NCBI GenBank assembly: GCA_944472135.2
Contig: OX235266.1
Span: forward strand, 13,867,925 to 13,931,924
DNA from: Trichobilharzia regenti
Lineage: Eukaryota; Platyhelminthes; Trematoda; Strigeidida; Schistosomatidae
Reading direction: 5' to 3'
DNA: 64,000 bases
The notes under the pieces are model-generated. The model did no database searches. It worked only from the letters and a program-made list of their open reading frames with translations, and had not been told where the DNA came from. Positions 55,635-64,000 of the stretch are shown in pieces. The stretch's first letter is position 1; every line of letters starts with the position of its first letter. The position numbers and the translations under genes are program-made.

Positions 55635-55830
55635 TGGATGGTTTCATCATAAGCTGACATCGGTTAGAGAACCATTGGAAAACCAGCAGTGGAGTACTGG
55701 ACGGCTGTTTCGCCAGCCTAGTTTGAGACTCTTCACCAGTACTCAACCTCACTGAAGGGTTCGAACCCAGGACGTTCTGGTTACAAGGCTAGCAAGCTCG
55801 TAGACCATTAAGCCACTCACTGGGACCTGA
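55635..55830 (-). repeat. SINE-like family 2, minus copy
   Basis: Near-complete copy: 'agctgacatcggttagagaaccattgg' through 'gttacaaggctagcaagctcgtagaccattaagccactcac'. Forms an inverted pair with 55955-56140. Confidence 0.7.
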
Positions 55831-55954
55831 TCCAGTGGCGAATGAATTCTAGTGGGAAGCTGTGACCAGTATAATGGAGCAGGTTGAAGGTAAAACAGTA
55901 AATCATCGAAGAAGACACTGTGAAGTGGTCGCGCTATATCATGAATTGGCAGAA

Positions 55955-56140
55955 GTTAGAATTCAATGGATAGCGTAATGGTCTACGAGCTGGCTAGCCT
56001 TGTAACCAGAAGGTCCTGGATTCGAACCCCATGATGTGGGAGCGTATTGTGAAGAGTCCCAAACTAGACTGACGAAACAGTCGCCCAATGGTTCTCTAAG
56101 TGATGCCAGCTCACGATGAAATCCTCCAACCATTTGTTTG
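55955..56140 (+). repeat. SINE-like family 2, plus copy
   Basis: 'atggtctacgagctggctagccttgtaaccagaaggtcctggattcgaacccc' shows box A and box B clearly, followed by the family tail ending 'accatttgtttg'. Confidence 0.7.
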
Positions 56141-56456
56141 AAAAAATCCACCAGTACTATCTGATGACAATATTGTTTCATTTAACTTTTTAATTATCAT
56201 CTTTCCTTTCTCTAGACTGTGTATCTTTATTCTGAAGTTTTCATATGGCCTGTTAGCTTAATCCTTATCAATTGTCTTTGTTCTAGTGTGATCTTTAATT
56301 TCTGGGCTTCTTCTTATGGTCACGTGATGGTATAGATTATATTTTCTTTAATGACTGCTTTTTCGTTTGAATGAAGTCGAGGTTATTTTGACCTTGGACT
56401 GTCCATTGCGTGATTCTTGTGTGGAATATTCTTCTCGATTCCCAGATACTTCTTAC

Positions 56457-56489
56457 CGCTGAATTCTATTCAATGATTTCGTTGTATAC
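56457..56489 (-). CDS. candidate micro-exon (33 nt)
   Basis: Minus strand: acceptor ...ccttccaacagttcctcag, 33 nt, donor GCG|gtaagaagt. Strong signals. Open only in phase 2 (YTTKSLNRIQ). Phase does not match the 54877-54913 exon, so direct joining of the two is excluded. Confidence 0.35.
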
Positions 56490-56569
56490 CTGAGGAACTG
56501 TTGGAAGGATATAGCCTTCTAGAACCATTGTCAAAGTGATTTTACGTTTCAGTATGGTATTGTTGGTGA

Positions 56570-56840
56570 ATAGTACCACGGACTAGACACATGAAACTAG
56601 TTACTGAAAATCTGGTATTCAGTGAAATTATCCAATGTAGTCCTACTGCAGGTGAACTGTGGGCCTAAACAGCCTAGTTGTTATGCCCCTGAATGCAGTA
56701 TTGCGTGACCCTAAGCTCGAATTTCAGATGGGATATGGGTTCATACGCCTTGATGACTGGTGAATGTCGACAAGCGCAAAATCTAAGTCTAGCAGGGCTT
56801 CTTTCCAATTGCCTCCAACCATCTAATAACCACAAATCCT
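56570..56840 (+). repeat. SINE-like family 3, plus copy
   Basis: 'gactagacacatgaaactagttactg', 'cctaaacagcctagttgttatgcc' and 'aaatctaagtctagcagggcttc' align with the 24.9 and 29.0 kb copies. Confidence 0.55.
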
Positions 56841-57125
56841 ATCAAATAAACGTGTTCTTTTAATATTATTAGAAAAATGATTAGACTACGCTCAACTCGT
56901 AGAAGTTTGGCAAGATATACAGAAGAACGCAACGAATGGTTCAGGCCATAATACCCCGATTTCGGTTATTCCACACACCGAATCCGCTCTCCAATAAAAC
57001 AGCATATAACATGATCCGTAGAATGATCTAGAAATCATGGCTGATAAATTCCACAGCTTAGAGTGCAGCACAACTGTTAGAATAATAAAAAATAATTCAA
57101 ATAGGAAGATAAAAGCACTTCTCAC

Positions 57126-57146
57126 CTGAATCCACGTGCACGGTAT
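57126..57146 (-). CDS. candidate micro-exon (21 nt)
   Basis: Minus strand: acceptor ...aatattatgcccctacag, 21 nt, donor CAG|gtgagaagt. The donor is strong and the acceptor moderate. All phases are open. Alternatively, an 88-codon unspliced ORF (57158-56892) runs across this point with a hydrophobic FIFLFELFFIILTVVL segment. Confidence 0.3.
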
Positions 57147-57593
57147 CTGTAGGGGCATAATATTAACTATTTGTTAATCAAAGTAAACTCGGAAAAAATC
57201 GGCCGTCAACCAACACATTAGCATAGATCAGGTAGCTGCAGACGGAACCTAGTAAGAAAGCTCTTTAGCAGAGGTGAGGCCTTAGGTTCTGAAGATATAA
57301 TTGAAGGAGGACTCGCAGTTATCAAAAAAACACTATTGAAAATTCGTAACTGTGAAAGTTCACAACAAAATATGAAATAGAAAAAACACCTAGACTTTAA
57401 AATAAACTAGTTTCTAACTGTCTAGTGTACAAGGAGGGAGAAGCATTCACTAGAACCGAAAAAAGATCTTAAAGTTTACTGAAAATAACATTTCCCGCCT
57501 ACAGACTCATTCCACTTTATAACATGCTTAAAAGCATTTAATAGATTTCCTGAGCATATCCATAAAAGTCTCGATATGAAAGGCAGCAAAGCT

Positions 57594-57789
57594 GCGTCGG
57601 TGGCACAGTGGTTAGGACTCTCGGCGACCATGCATGTGGTCCGGGGTTCGAGCCCTCGCCGACGCACACCTGATATCTATGGTCGGCCTGCGAATTTTGG
57701 GCTACCGATATCCACGCTGAAAATTCCATACTTGTACCAAAAAAACAGTGTGGAATCAAGCTGTAATCAAAAATTAAAAAATTAAATTA
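57594..57789 (+). repeat. SINE family 1 (tRNA-headed), plus copy
   Basis: The head 57594-57666 has a perfect 7-bp acceptor-like pairing GCGTCGG/CCGACGC, box A 'tggcacagtgg' and box B 'ggttcgagccc'. The body is shared with 44.8 and 60.8 kb ('acctgatatctatggtcggcctgcgaatttt'), with an A-rich tail to 57789. Likely transcribed by RNA polymerase III when young and moved by LINE machinery. Confidence 0.82.
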
Positions 57790-57929
57790 AAATTTTCTCA
57801 AAAGAAACCGCCAAACATCAAATTGATATGGACTATTCAGTGGAAATTGGCAAGGCTTTCAAAATAATCAATATATAAGAAGAAAACGATGACTACTAGA
57901 ATCAGATACAACGCTATGACAAAGATGTC

Positions 57930-59560
57930 CACTGGACACCAGTGAAATTATTAAGAGCTTGAAATTCTGTCTAGAAAGTAATTATTTTACATTTAAAGGG
58001 AGTTTATATAGACACACAAATGATGATACTATGGGTTCACCGGTATCCCCAATATTCGCTTACCTTTTCATGAATGGATTCGAAAATAACATCTTTTCAA
58101 GTATACCCACTCCTAAAATATGGTTAAGATACATTGGTGATACTTTCGTAGTGCTAAAACGAGATCCATACAGTTCATTCTTAGAGAAACTAAACAATCT
58201 ATTTCCCAGAAACCAGTTTACTTCAGAAGCAGAATCAGACATCGGTGAACTACCATTTCTAGACTGCCTGGCTAGTTAAGAGCAGGAACAACGGATATTT
58301 TAGTATATCTATATTCAAGAAGAAAACCCACTCCAATAAATAATTAGACTTTGGATCATCACACTCCATCAGCGCAAAGGTATCAGTTGTTTCAAGTCTT
58401 CCTGGACCATCCCACTCTTTGATAATGGATGAGAAACAAAAAGAAGAAGAAATATCAAACATTACTGAGACTCTGAAGCAAAATAACTACCCGAAGAACA
58501 TCATCAACAAAATCAGCACTGACGTTAATTGTGGTCGAAAACGTGTTCCAAAAACATGCGCCTCAACAGTTGTCATACTTTATAAATCTCAGACGTCAAA
58601 TGATATCAGAAGAGTACTCAAGCAGCTCGACATCAGAGTTTTCTTCAAAATATTAGTCATACACAATAAAAAGCAACTTTGTCCATATAAAAAGGTCAAA
58701 CTCGTAAAGATTCTCTACCTAATTGTGTCTATAAAATAAAATGCTTGCTTGGAATGTGATGCGATATACATCGGACAAACTTCACCGCAGAGAAATCAAA
58801 ATCAGAAGAAATGAACAAAGTAGAGCATCTCTTCGACCACCGAGAAATCCAGCTGAACTAGAAAAACTTGAAAAATCATCAGCCCTAGGTGGTCTACACG
58901 CTACAGAATCAAGCCAAAAAATTAATTTTAACAATATTGAAATAATATAGAAATCACAAAAGATGTCTCATATCATCAGAAGCACTTCACATCAAGTGGA
59001 ATCCAAATTGTCTTATTAGGAATGATGGACTAAAACAGAATCTGACCTGGTTACAACACCTGCCTCTTCCATCAAGTGAAAAAATCAACACGAACGTGAT
59101 AAGCAAGTTCACTATGTAAACGCACACTACTTTTATAACTTTACACACTGATCAAATCCAACAATCTACACCTGGTTTTGTTATCTTTACCAATTGATCA
59201 ACTTGACAACGAAAAATGACCCCAGACAGACGAACGATGATCCAGCTAGTAAACTTTAATTTGATATAAAAACAGACGTACTATTACCTTTGATATTTGG
59301 TTTTAGTGATCTTCATTGTTATTTTGACTTTCAATATGTCCTTTTAACTTGACCTAACTTGTCTATTTTCTCACCTCTTAACTCTTTGTTATATATAAGC
59401 TGAGTGGATTTTGTAAATACTGGTTTAATAATATCACTTTGATAAAGCTATTAGCATTAAATAGGGATACGTCAGTAAAACCAGCAATATCGTTTTGTTT
59501 TTCATTCATTGGGAAATGCAAGAAAACCTTTATTATAATGAATATCATATACCATCCAAC
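57930..59560 (+). mobile_element. Penelope-like element, RT to EN and tail, longest copy of its family
   Basis: RT: YRHTNDDTMGSPVSPIFAYL and PKIWLRYIGDTFVVLKRD (active site YIGD instead of YxDD) at 57959-58279, FLDC then a shift. Linker at 58419-58739 (NVN/YGRK-type CGRKRVPKTCASTVV). GIY-YIG around 58740-58950 (CLECDAIYIGQT split by a 4-nt insertion near 58745; EIKIRRNEQSRASLRPPRNP). The tail matches 4.38-4.98 kb. The altered active site and shifts make it inactive. Confidence 0.78.
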
Positions 59561-59759
59561 GCCCAAATTTTTTCAAACTGTTAAAAGTGAACTTGATTTG
59601 GACATATATATCATTAATAGTGCTTCAAAGTCTGCAACAGGTGAAACAAATTCTATCGAGAGGTTACATAATCAGCAACAATATATCACGTATCGTCCGT
59701 AGATTGTGACTTTAATAATGTACAGTATATGTATCGTTTAAGCAGCTAAGGAGACTTAC

Positions 59760-59768
59760 CATATTTCT
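59760..59768 (-). CDS. candidate micro-exon (9 nt)
   Basis: Minus strand: acceptor ...gttcaaccaattctcag, exon AGAAATATG, donor gtaagtctcc. Good signals on both sides; open in every phase. Rightmost of the minus-strand micro-exon candidates. Confidence 0.38.
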
Positions 59769-60780
59769 CTGAGAATTGGTTGAACAAAAAGTAAATAAGA
59801 TACTCATTCATTCATAAGATAAAGTAATCATATTTCATAAGATCTTCTAATGTAGGATTCTGTACTCCATAAATACCCACGAGAATGAAATCATCACCGG
59901 ATACGTTATTCGCGCGTAATGCAAAGGTATTTAGCAACATCTGTCTGTGATACCATGACATTAGGGACCCAGGATCATTGAGGACCACGGTTTAACTCCT
60001 ATAGGCAATGGTTAAGTTTTATATATCACAGCAAAAAGTAATAAAGCTTGGAATGGCAGTCAACTCTCTATCTCAACTTCATCGACTTTGAAAAGGTCTT
60101 CGACTGCGTCGATCTAAAGGTCATCTGGCAACTAATTCGCTACTACGGGGTGCCATCGACAATTATACATCACATCCAATGGTAATACGACAATGCTGTA
60201 TGCCAAGTAATCCACAACGGGAAACTTACAGAACCCTTCGAAGTGACGACGGGAGTGAGGCAAGGATGCCGACTATCCCCAATGATTTTCCTGATTGCAG
60301 TGGATTGTATTATGCGACAGAGAACGGGCAATGAGAAAACAGGCATAAAATGGACTCACAAAAAGAACTTGGAGGATCTGAACTTCGCCGATGATATATA
60401 TGTCTGATTTCCCACAAACTAGAAGATATGCAAGTGAAAAGCAACAAGTCGGAAATAGATGAAACATCAAAGATAGGACTTCCGTCAGGTGAACATAGAA
60501 AAAACAGAGGTGATGAAGATTCCTGGCAAACAGCAGAAGCAACAGCAACAACAGACGACAGTCAGCATAAATTGGAGGAACCTGAAAGAAACAACCTCCT
60601 TCAACTACCTACTTTCCTGGGAAGCTTCGTTCCAACTACAGGCTGACGGAACAGACGAGGATATCGAAGCAAGAATAGGAAAAGCAAGACAAGCTTTCAT
60701 TACTCTCAAGTCTGTATGGAGGTCAACACTCAGCATGAAAAAAGAGATCCGCATTTTCAACTCCAGTGTGAAGTCGGTGC

Positions 60781-60970
60781 GTAGGTGGCACAGTGGTTAG
60801 GACTCTCGCCAACCATGCACATGGTCCGGGGTTCGAGCCCACACCGGCGCACACCTGATATCTATGGTCGGCCTGCAAAATTCGGGCTACCGATATCCAT
60901 GCTGAAAATTCCATACTTGTACCAAAAATACAGTGTGGAATCAAGCTGTAATCAAAAAAATAAAAAAAAT
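60781..60970 (+). repeat. SINE family 1 with 10-bp target duplication
   Basis: 190 bp flanked by aagtcggtgc (60771-60780) and aagtcagtgc (60971-60980). Box A 'tggcacagtgg', box B 'ggttcgagccc', A-rich tail. The first bases of the acceptor-like stem are mutated (GCGTAGG). Inserted in the RTE after that RTE had integrated. Confidence 0.9.
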
Positions 60971-61108
60971 AAGTCAGTGCTACCATATGGATCAGAGACT
61001 TGGGACGTCATAAACAGCATCGTCTAGTGGATAACGCTTTGGCGTTTGAAACTATGGGTACTGGGTTCGAGCCTCGGTGGGAACATCATCACTCACTGAG
61101 AAATGCAG

Positions 61109-61165
61109 GTACATCCAGCTGACGAGTCCCAAATAGGACGAAATGCGCATCCTGGATTCCACTGC
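61109..61165 (+). ncRNA. hammerhead ribozyme, array unit 1
   Basis: ATCCAG/CTGGAT stem I, CTGACGA, GTCC-CAAATA-GGAC stem II, GAAA, palindromic ATGCGCAT stem III, cleavage after C. Processing of a tandem transcript would give 330-nt monomers. Confidence 0.93.
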
Positions 61166-61438
61166 TAGCCACCATCCACCAATTGTATACTAACTAAATA
61201 CCCAGACATCGTCGAAGCATCTGCACAAGAAGCCGACATGTCAACCTGAGACCGAGCACTTCGGTCCAATCAATCGACGGGAAAATCAAAAAATTCAATT
61301 CAATAATTAATATGACCCGTCGCACAAGAGGTGGCTCTCGTGGCCCAAGTGGTCTAGTGGATAACGCTTTGGCGTTTGAAACTATGGGTACTGGGTTCGA
61401 GCCTCGGTGGGAACATCATCACTCACTGAGAAATGCAG

Positions 61439-61495
61439 GTACATCCAGCTGACGAGTCCCAAATAGGACGAAATGCGCATCCTGGATTCCACTGC
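61439..61495 (+). ncRNA. hammerhead ribozyme, array unit 2
   Basis: Same sequence as unit 1, 330 bp further on. Confidence 0.93.
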
Positions 61496-61768
61496 TAGCC
61501 ACCATCCACCAATTGTATACTAACTAAATACCCAGACATCGTCGAAGCATCTGCACAAGAAGCCGACATGTCAACCTGAGACCGAGCACTTCGGTCCAAT
61601 CAATCGACGGGAAAATCAAAAAATTCAATTCAATAATTAATATGACCCGTCGCACAAGAGGTGGCTCTCGTGGCCCAAGTGGTCTAGTGGATAACGCTTT
61701 GGCGTTTGAAACTATGGGTACTGGGTTCGAGCCTCGGTGGGAACATCATCACTCACTGAGAAATGCAG

Positions 61769-61825
61769 GTACATCCAGCTGACGAGTCCCAAATAGGACG
61801 AAATGCGCATCCTGGATTCCACTGC
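61769..61825 (+). ncRNA. hammerhead ribozyme, array unit 3
   Basis: Same sequence as unit 1. Confidence 0.93.
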
Positions 61826-62098
61826 TAGCCACCATCCACCAATTGTATACTAACTAAATACCCAGACATCGTCGAAGCATCTGCACAAGAAGCCGACATG
61901 TCAACCTGAGACCGAGCACTTCGGTCCAATCAATCGACGGGAAAATCAAAAAATTCAATTCAATAATTAATATGACCCGTCGCACAAGAGGTGGCTCTCG
62001 TGGCCCAAGTGGTCTAGTGGATAACGCTTTGGCGTTTGAAACTATGGGTACTGGGTTCGAGCCTCGGTGGGAACATCATCACTCACTGAGAAATGCAG

Positions 62099-62155
62099 GT
62101 ACATCCAGCTGACGAGTCCCAAATAGGACGAAATGCGCATCCTGGATTCCACTGC
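62099..62155 (+). ncRNA. hammerhead ribozyme, array unit 4
   Basis: Same sequence as unit 1. Confidence 0.93.
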
Positions 62156-62428
62156 TAGCCACCATCCACCAATTGTATACTAACTAAATACCCAGACATC
62201 GTCGAAGCATCTGCACAAGAAGCCGACATGTCAACCTGAGACCGAGCACTTCGGTCCAATCAATCGACGGGAAAATCAAAAAATTCAATTCAATAATTAA
62301 TATGACCCGTCGCACAAGAGGTGGCTCTCGTGGCCCAAGTGGTCTAGTGGATAACGCTTTGGCGTTTGAAACTATGGGTACTGGGTTCGAGCCTCGGTGG
62401 GAACATCATCACTCACTGAGAAATGCAG

Positions 62429-62485
62429 GTACATCCAGCTGACGAGTCCCAAATAGGACGAAATGCGCATCCTGGATTCCACTGC
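62429..62485 (+). ncRNA. hammerhead ribozyme, array unit 5
   Basis: Same sequence as unit 1. Confidence 0.93.
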
Positions 62486-62758
62486 TAGCCACCATCCACC
62501 AATTGTATACTAACTAAATACCCAGACATCGTCGAAGCATCTGCACAAGAAGCCGACATGTCAACCTGAGACCGAGCACTTCGGTCCAATCAATCGACGG
62601 GAAAATCAAAAAATTCAATTCAATAATTAATATGACCCGTCGCACAAGAGGTGGCTCTCGTGGCCCAAGTGGTCTAGTGGATAACGCTTTGGCGTTTGAA
62701 ACTATGGGTACTGGGTTCGAGCCTCGGTGGGAACATCATCACTCACTGAGAAATGCAG

Positions 62759-62800
62759 GTACATCCAGCTGACGAGTCCCAAATAGGACGAAATGCGCAT
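62759..62800 (+). ncRNA. truncated hammerhead at array end
   Basis: Stem I 5' strand, CTGACGA, stem II and GAAA are kept, but the array stops after GCGCAT, at the self-cleavage position, so the 3' strand of stem I is absent. RTE sequence follows. Confidence 0.85.
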
Positions 62801-63174
62801 TTTACAGACATTCATCGACGGCTAGCTGTCTTTGCTCAATACTCAAGATCAGATGGCTAGCCAAAAAAGATCAGCAACAGGGATCTCTGACAAAGAGCGG
62901 ACCAACCAGGAACCGATTGTGCAACTAATGGGCAGGAAGAAATGGAGATGGATTGGCCATACGCTGAGGAAACCATCAAGTGACATCACTAGACAAACCC
63001 GAAGTTGGTCGTCAGTGTGAGGGTGACTTGGAGGAGGTCATTTGAGGAGGAGATGAAGGCGTGTGGGCAGACGTGGAGCGGGGTGAAAAATTTGGCAGAA
63101 AACAGAAGGCAATGGAGATGCACAGCTGAAGCTCTATGATCTTCTAGGAATTAAAGAATATAATAATAAATAAT

Positions 63175-63703
63175 GGTTGAGTTAATGTTTAATACCCTCA
63201 AACCACCTCACTCCCTCTGTTGCTATCATACACTATACACCTGTTCTTCATTTATGCATTGCATTGTTACTTATGCGAATAAAAGGCTAATAAGGTGGGT
63301 AAGCTTCTCTTAAAAATACCTTTGTCAATCTGATTTGAGCGACAAGAGAACACTTATTCCGATAAAAATATATCACAAGGGTTTTTGAAACTTTTCCAGA
63401 AGGATATTTGAATCAATTAATGCTGTTGTCACAGAATGATAAAATGTCGAGTTAAATGTCAAATTAAATGTCAACATCACAGCAGGTGCTTAAATGTCAA
63501 AATATACTCAATCAAGTGCGTCTGAAAAAAATACCAAAACGTATAAATAATGTCTCCATCAATGTTGAACAATCGAGTCGTTTTCAAAACCTGTTGTTAA
63601 ATAACAGTGTCATCAACTTGAAACTACACGAGACTACACGAACTCGGGCAGCTGAAACACTTTGCCTTGAAATGTACTGTAAGTAAGTTACTGTAAGTAA
63701 CTC
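63175..63703. other. unassigned; includes a 72-codon ORF
   Basis: Plus-strand ORF 63468-63686 reads LKCQNILNQVRLKKIPKRIN and QSSRFQNLLLNNSVINLKLH; no family is recognised. It ends beside a fragment of the PLE arm seen at 40160-40192, so it may be PLE-derived. A gtaagtaag donor-like string follows it at 63677. Confidence 0.3.
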
Positions 63704-63734
63704 CATATTAATTTGTTTATTAGATATGTAACAC

Positions 63735-64000
63735 AGTCAGAAACTTGGCGGGTCACAAAGGATATTTTCAAAAGGTTGCAGACCTTTATTAACAACTGTC
63801 TTCGCTCAATACCGAAGATCAGATGGTCGGAAAGAATCACCAACAAGGAATTATGGGAACAAACAAAGCAAGAACCAATCGCCAACCAACAAATATGCAG
63901 GAGAAAGTGGAGATGGATCGGGCACTCGCTGGGGAGGCCGCTGGGTGACATCGCGCGCCAAGCCCTCGGTGGAACCCGAAAGGGAAGCAGCGTGTGGGAC
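63735..64000 (+). mobile_element. RTE LINE fragment, continues past window
   Basis: 'cagaaacttggcgggtcacaaaggatat', 'cagacctttattaacaactgtcttcgctcaatac' and 'ggagatggatcgggcactcgctggggagg' are the RTE ORF2 C-terminal region. Confidence 0.75.

Larger units (their letters stand above)
61021..62800 (+). repeat. tandem array of 330-bp hammerhead satellite units (about 5.4 copies)
   Basis: Unit starts ('tctagtggataacgc') lie at 61023, 61353, 61683, 62013, 62343 and 62673, an exact 330-bp period. By eye the units are essentially identical, so amplification was recent. Each unit carries a tRNA-like head (box A tggtctagtggataacg, box B gggttcgagcc), a hammerhead at unit position about 87-143, and an AT-rich tail. 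The array interrupts an RTE. Confidence 0.95.
60030..63175 (+). mobile_element. RTE LINE interrupted by a SINE and by the hammerhead array
   Basis: Plus strand: motif A FIDFEKVFDCVDLKVIWQLI (60080-), motif B VTTGVRQGCRLSPMIFLIAVD (60245-), motif C LNFADDIYV (60378-), then VNIEKTEVMKIPGKQQ and IEARIGKARQAFITLKSVWR to 60770. The SINE (60781-60970) and the satellite array (about 61021-62800) interrupt the C-terminal region, which resumes at 62801 and ends at 63165 with AATAATAAATAATGG. Motif A has lost part of the family's usual KAFD context, and several frameshifts are visible. Confidence 0.85.

Noticed and set aside
57594..57666. possible functional tRNA gene
   Set aside because: It is the head of a dispersed SINE with a shared body and A-rich tail. 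The anticodon arm is not canonical.
1..64000. CRISPR arrays, bacterial operons, rRNA genes
   Set aside because: No spacer-type repeats, no closely packed ORFs with ribosome-binding sites, and no rRNA-like sequence were seen. The only tandem array is the hammerhead satellite.

Overview
The window looks like nuclear DNA of a schistosome (trematode blood fluke). The strongest marker is a satellite monomer of about 330 bp that combines a tRNA-like head with the Schistosoma type I hammerhead ribozyme (core CTGACGA, stem II GTCC/GGAC, GAAA). It occurs near 2.1-2.7 kb, at 13.4 kb and as a 5.4-unit tandem array at 61.0-62.8 kb. Other pointers are many Penelope-like elements (PLEs) with GIY-YIG endonuclease domains, RTE-clade LINEs of the SR2/Perere-3 kind ending in (AAT)n, Ty3/Gypsy LTR elements, three tRNA-headed SINE-like families, and AT-rich DNA with (TA)n tracts. 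No bacterial-style operons and no CRISPR are present. Almost every long ORF is retroelement-derived.

Layout. 0-6.6 kb: RTE and SINE remnants, an inverted cluster of hammerhead repeats, two PLE copies and, on the minus strand, a signal-peptide exon (6441-6516) with downstream exons of 33, 9 and 9 nt. 6.9-15.4 kb: RTE fragments in both orientations, a LINE C-terminal ORF and two decayed PLEs. 16.5-26.5 kb: an old LTR fragment, PLE pieces, a 1.9 kb RTE copy at 21.7-23.6 kb, and isolated micro-exon candidates. 26.6-35 kb: the least repetitive part, with more minus-strand micro-exon candidates, a solo LTR and a PLE. 35.4-40 kb: RTE and a PLE with long inverted repeats. 40.2-46.2 kb: a nest in which an inner Gypsy element (minus) sits in an internally deleted outer LTR element (plus), which sits in the inverted repeat of a PLE. 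46.4-60 kb: a 137-nt minus-strand exon, further micro-exon candidates, two PLEs with terminal inverted repeats, RTE and SINE copies, and a long PLE copy. 60-64 kb: an RTE interrupted by a SINE (10-bp target duplication) and by the hammerhead array, then another RTE.

The part that looks host-encoded is a scatter of very short minus-strand exons with good splice signals. They resemble schistosome micro-exon genes (MEGs), in which secreted proteins are built from many tiny exons whose lengths are multiples of three. At 0.9-6.5 kb the signal-peptide exon ends in phase 1, and all three downstream exons stay open in phase 1, so a MEG-like gene beginning at 6.5 kb and leaving the window at its left edge is reasonably supported. 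Between 59.8 and 21.2 kb a second set of exons (6-37 nt plus one of 137 nt) suggests one or more further minus-strand genes. Some of these will be chance matches, and their joining order is unresolved. No known gene name can be assigned. All exon calls come from reading splice signals by eye, without RNA evidence.
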